Both the position numbers and the translations under genes were made by a program. 64,000 nt of DNA from Trebouxia sp. TZW2008 (lineage: Eukaryota > Chlorophyta > Trebouxiophyceae > Trebouxiales > Trebouxiaceae): positions 248,001 through 312,000 of the forward strand of contig BDIU01000286.1 in NCBI GenBank assembly GCA_002118135.1, given 5' to 3'. This document shows positions 46,601-60,900 of this stretch, piece after piece. Each line of letters begins with the position of its first letter. Within the stretch, counting starts at the first letter, position 1. The notes under the pieces are model-generated. The model ran no database searches and was not told the DNA's origin. It was given only the letters and a program-made list of their open reading frames with translations.

Positions 46601-48099
46601 CATCAATGTGTCCAAATGAGCCAAGTGCATCCCAGGCAGAAGGGCCGGAGAAATTGCTATGGCTGTGTCTCACGGCGTCTTCACCTCTGTGCAGCTGGCT
46701 TGATGGCTCATTGCAGGGCTCATCATATGCTGCAGCTGCTGCTGCTGACGTTGCCGTCATGCTTGTTGAGCCTGGAAGGTAATCTGGCAGCATCTCTACG
46801 GCATCATCATGAGCATCACAGTCGGCAAACGGATTTCCAGTGGAACGGCTGGGCTTGATTGCTTTTGGCAGCTGCGCTGGAGGCTGCAAGCCTTCGCTGT
46901 GAGCAGAGCCATGTGATGGATCTGCTTGCCAGAACGCTGCTGGTTGTTCGCTGATCCAGTGCAGAGGCAATTGCTCATCAAGAGCCTGAAGACTTGGGCT
47001 GCGTTGTGCTTGGGCAGGCTTGGCCTGCTGCTGCGAATGCTGAGATGCTGCTGCCCAATGTGCTTTGCTGCTGCTTTCGTCAACCTTTGCTGCCTCTGGC
47101 ATTGAAACCATTGATGCTCGCACTGAGCCTGCATCCTGGGTGATCTGTCGCTCCAGAGCTCTAAACTCCTCAAGCTCCAGCGCCTGAAAGTGTTGTGTAA
47201 ACATCACTAGTCTTGCAGAGTCCATTCCAGATGCAAGAATGCCACTATATGTGTGTTCGCAAGGATTTTGGACTGTATTGTGATTGTGCAACATGTACCT
47301 CAGCAGCTTGCTGTAGTTGCCAATTGCCAGCAGCTGAGGGCTTAACACTCAAAGCAGAAGCAACATGGTCTGCTTGATGGTCATGCCAGTCATCTGCTGA
47401 GTATGGCTTTGATTGCTGCGACTGCTCGCTGACTCCTCGATGCAGTACATCTGATGATTGCTGAAGCATCTGGTGATGAGACTGCTGGAAGCCAGTCTGT
47501 GAAGGTCTAGCAACATCTGCATTGCTGCTGGGGAAATGCACCAAAGATGTGTCAGCGTCCAGCTCATTCTCTACATGATTTGTTGACAATTTGTCTTGAG
47601 TATTGCGCTGCTGTGCTTGTCCTTGCCAAGCCTGTCCAGCACCATGCTGGTGGTGTTTGACATCACTCTGGCGTAGAGGCAGCTCAGCTAGTGCTGCTTT
47701 AGCAAATGAGCGTGCAGGACTGGCAGGACCCTTGGGAATGCTTGATGCTCTGCTGATATTCTGAGAACTGCGGAACTTCTGCCCTGATGAACTTTCAGGA
47801 GGTTGCAAGTGCTGCTCAACTGCTGCCTCAGTTTCATCCTGTCCCTTGATAAAGCCACCTTTTGGTACATAGCGCTTCTGTTTTGCTGCAGTGAGTCTGT
47901 TTTGCAAGCCTGTGCCGCGTTTCAAGTACGGCTGCTTCAGCTTGCTCCTGCTCTGCAGTGGTAAGTGCGGCTCAATAGGCTGTGGGAGTGTTGACGATCG
48001 CACACTTTTGAACGGACTGGGTGCTTGAGCTTTGCTGCCGCTGAGAGCTTGCCCCTTCCAGTCAAGCTGATTTGCCAAGTTCATGTCGTTCTCGGTCAT
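41791..48099 (-). CDS. SAS4: Centriole assembly protein SAS-4/CENPJ (CPAP)
   Basis: Exons on the minus strand: 48099-47299, 47183-46581, 46421-46292, 45739-45600, 45328-45200, 44711-44601, 44279 to about 42732, 42356-42203, 42029-41791; phases agree (roughly 1285 aa). The N-terminal half is disordered and contains KQPYLKRGTGLQNRL, a CPAP-like conserved stretch. The middle is coiled coil (ALEQKMNSLKEEKSRVSKL, RLKRHQRVLDKQSRALLKLP), followed by NAELREEIRFHEQRRLEEW, a CPAP signature. A long Gln/Ser-rich linker with poly-Gln and poly-Asp leads to the TCP10/G-box beta-repeat tail (GKVEQIYLDGRRTVVFGNGT, PSGTKEIIFPDGVIRRVF). The protein builds the centriolar microtubule wall, so this organism should make basal bodies. 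The exon 7 3' end is the least certain splice. Confidence 0.9.
43603..43640 (-). repeat. Coding CAG tract, poly-Gln
   Basis: About eleven consecutive Gln codons in the SAS-4 linker; a shorter Gln run lies near 43293-43315. A run of GAT/GAC codons (poly-Asp) lies at about 43895-43935. Confidence 0.9.
44695..44965 (-). repeat. Two decayed copies of SAS-4 exon 6 start
   Basis: In plus view ACTGCCTCAACCTGCAAG (44701) recurs at about 44831 and 44945, with the downstream CTCATGCAG(T/C)(G/A)TGTG also copied. On the minus strand this is the exon 6 acceptor plus VEAV. Spacing about 115-130 bp. Confidence 0.85.
45725..46120 (-). repeat. Five-unit array of SAS-4 exon 4 start
   Basis: A unit of about 80 bp repeats from 45727 to about 46120. 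In plus view each holds TTGAGGCTGCxTCTGCATGG, CAACAGACAC, and GTAACATGGCATGATGCACA (or close variants). The unit at 45727 contains the true exon 4 acceptor; the rest are intronic copies upstream of it. Confidence 0.88.
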
Positions 48100-48908
48100 G
48101 ACACAGGCTGTGTGCAAACGGTAATTCAGCGGCTGTCCGAGCTTGACCACAAGAATGCAAGCTTCGCTGACAACCGCTACAGATCAGCACGGACGCAGCA
48201 AGCAGCGCTGTGGCTGGCACACTCAAGGTCGCACAATTATGCCACGCATGTAACGACGCTCCAATCAACTCAGCTGCGCAAAGCAATCCTGAGCGCATCA
48301 AGCGAGGACATGAGCAACACGAACTCAATTTGGAAATTTGGAAAAGTGAAACGCTTTGCACACAGCCGCCCTCAGGGCGTTTGCCCAAGGGGTGTCGATG
48401 CCCCAGGGGGTATAATGAGACAGTTGCATGGCGCTGCGCAACTTGAACCTAGCTGCCTAAGCTTGAGTGAAGAAACTTCGCGGGTGTATTAACGCATCAG
48501 AAGCGCGAACTCGGACGATCACTTGCAGCAAATCAGACAGTCTCTTCTGAAATGTTGAGCCAGACCTGTGCTTACGCGCACTGAGCCTGCACTGCCATAG
48601 CACCAAGGCGCGAAGTCCCAGTGGTGATCGAATAGTCTCAAGCGTCAGCAAACGCGTCATTTGCTTGCTTTTAGTGTTTGCGACACCAAGCCGTGCTGCC
48701 AACTCGACATTTGGACCATCGCCGCAGCGTACGCTGTTGTAGTCCCGACAATCAAGTTGTGGTTGAACGACCAGGCCGACAGCCGCTCACACCTTCCGCC
48801 ACTTGTACGCTCCATCCGCTGGAGACATCGTCAGCTGCGTGAAGTTTTGATCCCTTGCACTGGCGTGCGCTGCCGTCTAGACCCGACGAGGGCGTTATCG
48901 AAGCCAGG
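48100..48908. promoter_or_regulatory. Divergent intergenic region (SAS-4 / KCBP)
   Basis: About 810 bp separate two outward-facing start codons of microtubule-related genes; probably a bidirectional or closely spaced promoter pair. The sequence is less rich in TGCATGCA words than the introns. No motif can be assigned with confidence. Confidence 0.55.
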
Positions 48909-51900
48909 ATGTCAGAAAACGTGAGCCCCCTGTCTGCCATAGCTATGATAGCTACTGACGACGTATTCACAAAGACCAAGACTTGTTCGCGTGATCTTTG
49001 ACCCGCTGCAACGCAACACTCGTCTGCAGGGCAATGGGTATCCGATGCTTGGGGGTGATGAGCCTCTGACACCAACTTCTCAGGTGACTACCCCAGAAGT
49101 CTGCTCGTCAGATGCACTTTCCTGATGACCTGAGGATGTAAAAATATACATGACACCCCGATATTGTTGTACAGTTGGGTCCCCCGAGCACTTTTGGTGC
49201 TGAAGACAACGGCACGCCATACACACCTCATTTGGAAGCGTTGGCTGGTCATCAGGGCAACTTCCAGGTATGGCAACACCACTTGCTTGTTCTCACCATT
49301 GTTTCATAATATCAACAAGTCACGCATACAGCTGATGTACGCTGGTGATATGCAGGTTGATAGCTTCAATAAGCATGCCAGCGGCAAAAGTGGAAACAAG
49401 CTCATTGCCAGGTTGCCTAACAAGCTATTTGGCAGCAAGAAAAGCCCTAGGGATAGAGATCCCAAAACACCATCGCCATCCTCTGGTGGTCTTGCTCCAT
49501 CCCCTTCAGGCAACAGCATCACTCTAGATGAGATGCTGGTGTACCAAAATGTAAGCTTATAGCAGCTCAGCTTCAATGCCTCTTTGTACTGTTACCATTT
49601 TCTGCTGAGCAGTTATGCCAGTTTGCCTTTACTCATGCATCTGGTCAGGTGTTGTGTTTATTGCTGGTCCTGTCAGGTGATGCGACATATGTGAATTCTA
49701 TCGTGCCATGTATCATAAACAAAGGGTACTTGAATGAGCCTTGTGGTTTCTGACCTGCAGGATAGCATACCAACATCGCTCTTGAAGCTCAGTCATGACA
49801 ACTCCAGCCGAGCTGTCAAGATGTTTGCTGGCATTCAGCGATACATGGATGAACACCAGGAAGGTCTCAGTGCAGCTCAGGGCATTGAGATTGTGCAGAA
49901 GCTGTTGCATCAGGGCTTAAAGAGACCTGAGCTCAAGGATGAGCTATTCATGCAGCTGCTGAAGCAGAGTCGAGGCAACCCCAGCCCTCAAGCAGCAGGT
50001 GTGTGCAAGGCAGTGCTGGGACAAGGGCACATGCACATTGCTGCATATAGCCTGGAGCAGCTGTCATCTGTCTGTTACTGCTGCAATCTGCTGCTCCCCT
50101 GGGCTCTGACACCTGCTCTGCAGATCCTGCTTCATGCTGTGTCTGCATGCTAGGACATGACAAGCCCATTGGCATCTGTGCCATTTGAGCAGCTTGCAAG
50201 CTTTTGGGTTGTTTTCCTTGTCTGCATATGCTCCTTCATGTTGCTCAGCTGCTGTGCTGCCTGCATTCGTGCTCCTGTGATGACGACACTAATAGCGTAA
50301 AAGAGCAGAACAAGTCTACACCATCAGACATCATGAAGGGAGCCTCTGTGAGCAGTTGCGGCCTGGAATAGCTTTTGTACATGATACAGCTGTGACTGCT
50401 TACAATAGCAATTTGCTGTTGCAGCGCGAGTGTGGGAGCTGTTTTACCTGGTGGCTTCTGCCATGCCTCCCTCAAAAGACTATGTGGGCCTAGTCTCTGA
50501 GTACGTTCACACAGTGTCACATAATGACTCGGAGGAGCCCAATGTAAGGGCAATGGCACAGCGCACCTGGAACAGCCTGAAGCGATCTGCCAAGGCAGGC
50601 CCAAGGAAAACAGTACGTTGTGATCCCCTGTCTGATTTGGTGTCATGGTGTTGTCCTCACAGGCACTCAAAAGCTGTATGCGCACTCTATATCACATGTG
50701 CAAAGTATTGTGGGGTGTGCATGTGTCATCAATGCAGCATCTGAGTTTGCATACTGCAGTCTGTCGGCTCCTGCAATGCTGTCACTTATTTGCAGCAACA
50801 AAGCATGCCATATGATCTGATTGCAAATGGTGAAAGTTCCTTGCAGCTCCCAGTGCGAAGATGATTGTTGCGTCTAAGCACTGGTGCTGTTTCATGCCAC
50901 ACAAGTGCAGCTGCTGACAGGACACAAAAGTCATTTCTGATGCTCACAGACTGTTGTGTGGTACCTGGTCTGCAGACTGCTTGTGAGGGTGAAACCTTCT
51001 GTAATGTCAAGCATTGCAGAGACTGGAACATGCTGACACCAAGAGCAAAAATTGTCCTCAGTCCTTGAAGGCACCAGCGGTTTTGCTGAAATGCAATCAG
51101 TAAGAAATCAAACTGTGTATTTATGCAGCTGCCCAGCGCTGATGAGTGTGATGCTCTCATCCATGACAGAAAGCTCACAGCCATTGTCTACTTCCTGGAT
51201 GAGACCTTTGAGGAGCTGACATACGACGTCACAACTACAGTGCTGGAAGGCGTGGAACAGTTAGCCGGCATCATCAAGCTGCAAAACTACACCACATTTA
51301 CACTGTATGAGTCCAGAAGGGTAAGCTGCAAACCTGCCATATGATTGTTGAACACCCAGAACATATGGGCAAAGTTGCTTCGCCTGGACGGTCACCGCAT
51401 CTGCAGAAGCGCATGCAAGTATACAAGGCAGGTCCTTTAATGTTGCTATGTCTGATGACCATTTGCACATCTTTGCAACGCCCTGGCATTGCAGCTCTTC
51501 TCCGCTAATGAAGCTTGTCCCACAGCTGACTTACTTTCTGTTGGGGTGCATGATAGAAGGTATCTGCTGATGCGCACAGTGACTCAGCAGACCTGGGCTT
51601 CTTGCAGGCGCTTGTTAGCAAGACTGACATGGGTCAGGCTAATCCAGATGAGCACATGCTCCTGGATGATAACAAGTACATAGCAGATGTCTTGTACGAG
51701 GTGAAGAATAGCAAGCAGAAGGATCTGCTGCAAAGCAGGCTTCTGTTCAAGAAGCGCATGTTCAGGGAGACAGATGAGACTATTACAGAGGCTCAGTTTG
51801 TCAACCTCTCTTACGTCCAGGTAAATTACACACCCTAAGCAACAACAGCTAAAATGGTATCAGTGTTTCTGGAGTTGACACCTTGCAATTTGTCTGCTGC

Positions 51901-54900
51901 AACCCAACGAAGGTTTGATATGTGTTCGCTAATTCATTTGATAAAAGTGCTTGCTAAGCAGGCTCAACAGGCCCAGCTAGGTACCTACAGGAGCATTCAA
52001 GTGTCTTCAAACCAGTCTGGTCATTGGCAACATATACATTGTGCATCTAAATGCTACAGAACTTACTTTGTTAATGATGATTGCATGCGTGAGGCTGCGC
52101 CTTCAATGCACCTCGTCGAAACGCAGATTGCCATGTCAATGCACTGCACCTTGCAAGCTGTGCTCTGCCTGCCTCAGGCCCACACACTCAGCTTGTGGTC
52201 ATAGCTGCTATGAAGTGCATATGTTACGCCCACCAACCCGTATGAGGCTGCCCCAGCAATGCTGTTGGCTGTTGTGCAGGCGCAGCATGACTATCTGCAA
52301 GGCAACTACCCAGTGGTGAGGGAGGATGCTTCCCAGATGTGCGCCCTTCAGATGCAAGCGGAAGCTGGCCCAACCCTGCTGGACCAGCCTGATGGTCTGG
52401 AACCCTTCCTAGAGAAGTTCATTGTCAAACAGGTGAGATTGAGCTTTATGAAAGCACCCAGCGCCCTTGCTTGAGCGGAGCTATCAGTGAATTGTATAGC
52501 TGCTGCAAGTGCGCCATGAAAGCTTGTCTGAACAGAGCCTAGCTGAGGACATGCAAGCTAGCTGGCGCTTTCTGCACTCATGAGATTGCAGACAATGCTT
52601 GGATGCAGTCCCTGAGGTGGTGTGATTGAGTCTAATATTGGCAAATTGCAAGACTTTTGGACATAAACACGGTATCATATGTGTTCTTGCAACAGTTGAA
52701 AAACTTGCATGTCATGTACATGCATCGATTTCGCTCTTGTATGTGCAGTTGCTGATGACAAGGCCCAGGGAAGAGTGGCGGCATGATGTGACGTCCCGCT
52801 ACAGAGCGCTGGAGCAATTTTCAAAAGAGGATGCCAGACTGCAATTTTTGCGCATCCTGCGGTCTTTGCCATATGGTGGGCTCTGATAAACAAACGCTTT
52901 TTGCACGCAATACTGAGTCAGTGGGCATTGACAATGCTGTTTCAATCATGTAGCATCAAAATGATACGGCATGGTCTTGGAACCACTGTCAAATGGCAGC
53001 ACGGCTGTGAATGAAATGACAAGTGCATGCAGACAATGGCACGCAAGTGTTGTCGTGATCATTGTTGTACTCAAACATCTCATATGTCCGACCTTGTCAT
53101 AGCTCCACATGTGATCCGAGCCATACTCTGCAGCTTGTTGTTCTGTATGTAGTGTCGCAAGAAAGTCTTGGAAGCAGATGCTCTGTTGCATCTCAGGCTG
53201 AGCCTGTCATCTTACGAGTTTAAGTTCTTGATATATTCTGATGCTGCTGTTGCTGTGCTAAAAGCACAATGTACTGCTGCAGCTTGGACTTTCTGCTTTG
53301 CCAAAATAATGCAGGACTCAACCTTACACAGACACGGTACTGCAGGGAATTCAGTCTTCTTCACTGTCAAGCGGATTGAGGACCCAATTGGGCTGCTGCC
53401 TGCTAAGCTTATCCTTGGAATCAACAAGCGAGGCGTACACTTCTTCAGGCCTGTGCCCAAGGAATACCTGCACTCTGCTGAGCTGCGTGACATCATGCAG
53501 TTCGGCAGCAGCAGTCAAGCTGTGTTCTTCAAGATGCGGGTTGCTGGTGTTCTGCACATCTTCCAGTTTGACACCAAGCAGGGCGAGGACATCTGCATGG
53601 CTCTGCAGACGCACATCAATGACATCATGATGAAGCGCTACTCCAAGGTGCAGTTAGAAAGTCATGCTTAGTCAAGTCCTCCTTGATGTGTTGTTTTGTA
53701 GAGCATGGCGCAGATGGGCTATCAAGCTTTTCAGCAAGGTTTCCAAGCCTGAGCAGCTGTAGCAACATCACTTTTTCAGCATTGCCCATCCTATCACAAA
53801 TCTAGCAATGCAACATAGTGTATGCAGCTGAACTTTACGCATGTCATGCCAATGCGCTCATGCCAAGCACAGCAACAGCATCACCAGCAAGAGATGACAA
53901 TTGACCTTGAGCACGCCCACTGTATATGTGTCATCCATCTGCTTGTGTCACCACAGGCTAAAGCCATGCAACAAGGGGGAGATGCAAAGCCTGGTGCTGC
54001 TGCCAACAGCAATGCTGAGGCCCTGCCAGGTGCCAATTTTGGTCCCAAGTACGAGGCACATGTCTCAGAAATGCAGAACAAGCTTGATGAGGCCAGCAAG
54101 AGGTGAAGCCCTTCTGGCAGTCTTCAGCCATGAACATTTGTTGCGACTCTTCGCTTGACAGAGCTCTGCTGTTCTGATGTCTTGAGTGACTCTGCATTCA
54201 ATGCACTGAGGATATGATGCAATGAGTGCCATGTCAGCGTGTTCATCAGCATGACCAGCATGCCACAGGTTTCTGAGTGCGCAAGTGCCTATCTACAACT
54301 GTCTCTGTTGGAGTTTGCCTGGCCTTTCCTGACCAAGGCTGGCACGGCCCTCATGCAGCCATGCTGTTCCAACATATGGCTTCAGCCCCTTGAGAGGCAT
54401 AGTGAGCAGTTGTGCGGGAATCAACTGCAAAACTTCATGCAGGATTGAGGACTTGGAGAAGGGTCAAGCCCAGCTGAACGGAGAGAGGCAGCGCTTGCAA
54501 GAGGACCTGGAAGAAGTCCAAGAGCGTCTTACTCTAGGTACTTTTGTAGTGCAGTGCTGGCGTGCCATCTTGTGGGCAGAAGTTGTACAGTTCTGCAGCA
54601 GGGGCTACTTAGGCTTGCAAAGCTTGGTGTTGTATCACTGCATACTATCTTGTCTTGCCTAGAATTTTGACTGCGTGGCGTCTTCATATTCTGCCCTTCT
54701 ACAGCCCAGCTGTTGCCACTCACTGCTCGTCCAATCTTGCTCAGGCTGACAGACATTAAATGTGCATTGCATGACAGGCTCCTGTAATGTCTCTGGTTCT
54801 GGGCAGAACTGGATCAAGCAGTGTGTGCCGAGAGCTTGGCTGGAAACACAGTTGACTACTTGGCTCGACTTGACACCACATTTGCAGAATGTGTGTGTAC

Positions 54901-57900
54901 CTGTCTCTAGGCTGCAGCCTAACACTCCAATGGCTGAGCTGCCCTCATTCAGTGCGTGAGTCAATATGCCTCACAAACTTGGCTGTTGGAATGCAGAGTC
55001 TGCCCATCAGAAGGGAGCCACTGACCAGGTAGAGGCTATGGCGCGGGATCTGGAGTTCACCAGGGCAGAACTGGCTTCTGCTAAGCAGAATCTGGACAAG
55101 GCGCACAGCGATCAGAGCAAGGTGTGCTGCTGTTACCCACATCTGCTGATTTACACAACATGTTGAGTCCGTCGCTGGTCCTTGCAATGGCCTTTGAGAT
55201 GCTGCATGGGCTGTTTGACAGCATTTATGTGCAAAAGACAACAAATCAATATCTTTACAGCATGCATGCGGCCAGCATCCTCTTCACGCCTGCAATTTTT
55301 ATATATTGCCCTTTGTCTCCACACCATAGTGCTCAACGGATCAACGCCAGCAAGCATGCCTGCCATTCTTGAGCAAGCTCTCCCAATATTGCTTTTTGAC
55401 TGCAAGGGCAGAGCTGTCTCGCCACACAGTGGTAACAACCAGCACGACAAGACAAACTTGTGCCGTGCATGATCAAGTAGACATCATCTGACTCATGCGC
55501 CAGGCTTCCCCATACAACCTTTGGAGGAGAGTAGAGGGTCTCAGCCATCAAGCCACCGACTTGCTTTCTTGCGCTGTGCAGGCAGTTGATGCTGCAGTGG
55601 CAGCAGCTGTGGCAGATGCAAGGGTGAAGACCAAAGAGGAGGTGGAAGCAGCTGCAGCCGCCAAGAAGGCAGCAGCCGACCAGCAGCTGCTGCGTGAGCT
55701 GGAGGACAAGGTGGAGGCCCTCAGCGCTCAGCTCAATTCCGCCACTGAGCAGCTCAGAAGCAATGAGACTGCACTCAGGTAACAAGAGAAAGGATTCTCC
55801 CAAGTTGTGACTGCACTCAGGCAGCAAAAAAAAGGACTACTGTAGTCGCGTTTGTCTTGTGTTGGATATCGAAGCAGGTCAACTCTGCCACTGAGCAGCT
55901 CAGAAGCAGTGAGACTGCACTCAGTGAGCAGAAGCAGGAGGTTTTGCATCACCACTGTCCTGCTGCTCATCGAAGCAGAATATGCGGCGCACAGGCACGC
56001 ATGCTGTACTCAAGAAGCAGAACATGGCCTTTGCTGGGTGTATTTGTATTGTTGCCTGTGGAAGCAGATGATTCAGTTTATGCCATGGAAAGCATCAACA
56101 TGACCAAGCGTGTCAGCAAGCAAAGCTGTTGCTTGTGCCTTGGTGTTTGTAAGCCGAGCTGATATGTACAGTCCATCCCTTTCACGACTTAGCTGCGGCG
56201 TTAACAGCATGACATCAGTCTGCTGTTGACCTTGCACGCTATGCAGCCATGTGCCAATTACACCATGGTCTTGAAAGTGTTATGCCTGGTTAGCATGCAG
56301 CTTGCAACCTATGCACCCTACGATCTATGCCGTGCACCAGCTGTTGTCATGCTGACATTGCAAACTGTCTGTGAACAGGGAACAGCAGAAGGAGAAGGAG
56401 CTCCTTGAGAGGAAACTGGAGCGGACTGAGAAGGCTCGGGCACAGGAGGTGTGTGCGCTGCTCAACATCCTTTGCACATCATTCAGCATGCAGCTTCTTT
56501 CCTGTCATCCAGCTCAGTGCAGCTTATGTTGCCAGCTGTGTTCAGAAAAAGCGCATGCGACATATGAGAACCTCATGACACATACTTGATCAGCTGTGTA
56601 CAGCCCTTTCCTCCGCTACTCTTCTTGACGCCGCAAAATAGCCAAGGTATAGTTTGAAGCACTCAGTTTCTGCCCAGCATGTCTTCTGTTTCCGAGCATG
56701 TTGTTTGCTGCGTCTTCCAGAGTGAAACCTGTTACCCTTAGCTGCTGGATGTTCTTGCAACAGGTGGCAAGCCTGACAGAGGAGCTAGAGATGTCGCGAG
56801 GGGGTGTGCGCGATCAGCTGAAGGAGAAGGATGCCAAGATCAACAGCCTGATTGAGGAGCTAGGCAACAGCCAAGCCATGCTCAATGACAAGGTTGCAGA
56901 GCTGGCTGAGGTGATTCTCTCATGCACTCACTTACTGCTTCACTTCTCAAGTTGGCTGTACCTGTTCTCGGTGTCAGCGCTTTGTTGAGCTATGCAATGC
57001 TGGGGCATGCATGAAACACACAGTTGTGCGGCAAGGAGAGGAACTCTCTGGGGCTTAGCCAAATGTTGCTGCAATGTGCTGGCGGTGTCAGGGTCTGCAA
57101 GATAGCTCGTGTTACTAGTATCACCAACCGTCAGCAAGCAACTTTGGCCTGTGTCTGGCTGCTTAAGTCTTTTTGCATAGCAGGTTTGGCCGGCAGGTGC
57201 CTGGCTAAATGCATCGCTGGTGTTTTTGCTAGGCGTGACAAATGACACGTGCAATTTACATAACAGAGGTTTACTCACCTCATTGTGCCAATCAAGGGTT
57301 GATCACCTGTTGATTCAAATGCAGATATCAAATGAGAGCGTGGAGCTGGAAGAGCTGAGGGAGATGAAGGCTGATGTGGAGCGACGGGAAAAGGCTCAAG
57401 CTGCTGTGCTTGAGCGTCAAGCTAAGCGCCTTGAAGAGCTTGAAACCCTGTACAAGGTAAACCACTAGGGCTCTTGGACTGGGCCATGGTCTGGTTCATG
57501 CGCGTTCATGTTCTTCTTGCTGAAGTCATACATGGACTAATTGTCAGGTGTGTCTTGTTTGGCCAATTTATGCTGTTCTCTAAAGCTGAATCAACGCGCT
57601 AGGATGGGGCTTTCTGTCAGCTGCTCCTCACTGACGCGTAGTCATCAGCTTTGCCATGCAAATTTGTTCATAGCTGGATTGCAATTTACCACACAAGATC
57701 TGATACTTCTGCCAGAACACACCTTTGCCAGAACCGTTCTCCCTGCCTAGTGTGTTCTGGTGAAGCAGTTTGGTCTGGGTTGTGACAGATAGAAATGCCC
57801 TCTTAGGCAGTCTAAGTCACTTTTTGTGAAGGATATGATGCATGTGCAAAGTGTCCAGAGCTGACTGGAGCAATAACAAATGCCTGGTTGATGCAGGATG

Positions 57901-60900
57901 AGAGCATCATGCGCAAGAAGTACTTCAACATGATGGAGGACATGAAGGGCAAGATCCGCGTGTACGCCCGGGTGCGCCCCATGCTCAAGTTTGAGCGGGA
58001 TAAGGGGCAGAAGGAGGCCCTCATCATTCCTGATGAGCTCTCCCTGGAGCACATGTGGAAGGACAAGAAGCGCGAGTACAGTTTTGACGCCGTTTTCAGC
58101 GCCACCACCTCACAAGACAAGGTAAGCTGTGAAATCTGTAGCAGAGTTTGTTCTACGCATGCCAGTTGTGGCAAGCTGAGCTGAAGGCAAGGCTTGCACC
58201 TGTAAGTATGCTGTTTCAAGTCAGCAAAGCACTCAGTCTAGCAGGCAATTTGAGCAAGTATTCTGCAGAGAGTTGCGCGGTGCCTTGCCATGCTTTCTGC
58301 CGTCCAGCTTTCTGCGGTGACGTAGACAGCAATTGTGTTGTAGCGTCAGAGCCTGCTGCAGGTATACTGCTGCTTGATGTAAGCACTGTAAGCAGCACAG
58401 GCAGCTACATGCATGTATCCAAGCAAGCAATGACAGCCTGTTTTGCTTGGCACAGGTGTTTGAGGACACCAAGCATCTGGTACAGTCTGCAGTGGACGGC
58501 TACAATGTCTGCATCTTTGCATATGGACAGACAGGCTCTGGCAAGACCTTCACCATCTATGGCAGTGATGACCTGCCAGGTGATCAATTGATAAACCTGC
58601 CAGAGTCCAGCGTGCTTGACAGCGTGTTGTACATCAGCATCATTCGGCCTGTCATTCAGCAAGGCCGGTGCACATATTGCAGATTCTAGGCAGGAGTGAA
58701 TCCTGCAGACTCTGACCTTTGACACTTTCTTGCATTGGTTTTTTGGGCAGTGGTTCTCAGCCTGTGGACATGTCTGGTTCCAGTCAAGTTGACTATGCCA
58801 GTGCAGAGCTGCTGCATGGCAATGCTTATTGCTTAGTGACATTTGGGTGTGCAGCGCACTTCATTGCATGTGTCAGTGACCAGGTCATCTGTGCATGCTT
58901 CCTACCAAATGCGCATTGGCAGCATTTTCTGACAGCTGATGCACACAGTTGGCATACATCTGCTCTCAAGACTTTGTGCCGACAGTTGCAATGCACAGTT
59001 GCGACTTTCCTGCCCCCATGTCACACATGCTTAACACATCTGCATCTGCCTCATAGCAATGCATATGTTGACTGCTGCCTCTGTGTCAAGGGCTCCATAC
59101 CATCCAATTGTGTTGCTCACACCATGCAACAGACAGTACTCTGGCTGAATGTTTTCAGCTAGTCGTATCGGCTACCTCAACACAACAACGAGACACACTT
59201 TCTGAATGTGCTGCTGTCACTGTGCAACAGGCCTGACGCCGCGTGGCATCACAGAGCTGTTCAACATCCTGGACAGGGACTCAGGCAAGTACACCTTCAG
59301 CGTGAGCTGCTACATGCTGGAGCTGTACCAGGATGACCTGGCAGATCTGCTATTGCCTGCTGCTCAGAAGCAGCAAGGGCCTCAGAAGGTGCGGTACTTC
59401 TTCAGCATTTTTGCGTCTCTGCACCTGCCTTGCATGCTGATTCATCGCAAGCATCCAACAGTATGCGTGTTGTACCCTGCTATGCTGCCCAGAAGCAGCA
59501 AGGGTCTCATCAGGTGCCACACCTGCCTTGCTTGTGCAGCATCCTTGCATTGTGTGACGAGAAGCATTCCATAAGCGCTATGTTGTACCTTGACCTGCTG
59601 CTTCCTGCTGCTGAGAAACAGTCAGGGCCTCAGAAGTGCCATCCCTGCCTTATTTCCTTGAGCATATTTATGTTTCATAACCTGCCTCATTTTTTCAATG
59701 CACCTACACTGCTTGATGCTGAAGTGTTAATGTCTCATGCCATATGTGAGTTCATCTCATTCCAAACTGTATCTTCACAGGTGAGGCAACCCAGGCTGGA
59801 GATCAAGAAGGACGCCAAGGGCATGGTCACTGTGCCAGGAGCTGTCCTTGTGGAAGTCACCTCTGCCAGAGAGCTGCTTGGCACCTTTGAAAAGGTGCCC
59901 ACTTTGTGACAACTCTGATGCACTTGGCTTACTTGCTGCATCACTTGTTTGCTTGCATGTTGATCTGAGCCTGCGCTTGCAACGGGGCAAGCTCAGATGC
60001 ACAATGCTGCTCTGCATCGCCGTTACACTCCAAGGCTGAGCTTTGCTTGCAGCACAGCATAGGTGAGCAGGATTTGTGAGCTGCATCAAAGCCATTTCCC
60101 TGCTGCCTGTCGCAAGACTGTCCATTGCCAGACTGCCAATTGCCAGAACGCCCATTGCCAGACTGCCCATGCCAGCATTTGATGCTGAATGCGTCTTGCC
60201 TGTGCTGCTGCATCAGTTCAAGGCAGAAAAATTGCTGAATGTCAAGGGTCTAGTGTCTGTGATGCAGGGTCAGACGCAGCGGCATGTCTCATCAACACAG
60301 ATGAACAAGGAGTCTTCACGAAGTCACCTCATCATGAGTGTCATCATTGAGGCAACAAACCTGCAGACTCAGAATGTAACACGGGGCAAGCTCAGTTTTG
60401 TTGACTTGGCAGGGTCTGAAAGGTAAGCTAGCATTGTTATCATCCTATTGTGCTGATTGCACACCTGTGACATTTCACGCAGTACTGCTATGTGGCTTCG
60501 CAATCTTGCCAAGATGCTGCTGCTGCTATGCAATGCTCAGATGATCATCTGGGTTTGCACTGATGCTCCTCGGACCCACACACCACAAAATCTTGTGGTT
60601 TGCATGCATACACCCGATGGCACTGCTTTACAGGTGGTCGTAAGACTGTTGCAGACATGACCCTTACTTGGGTTTACAAAACAAGCACGTCGTGCTCACA
60701 ATGTCGACACAACAAATACATGTCAAGCCTCACAGCTGCATGCTTGCAGATATGAGGCCGGGCTCATCTCATCCTTACTAGACATGATCCCTGTTGCACA
60801 TACAAGCATGCTGCTTCAAGGCTTGACATGCGTCTAGTGCAGTCCATCCTCCCAGACTTTTGCTGTTCAGCTGCCTGTGCTTGCTGCACACATACACCTG

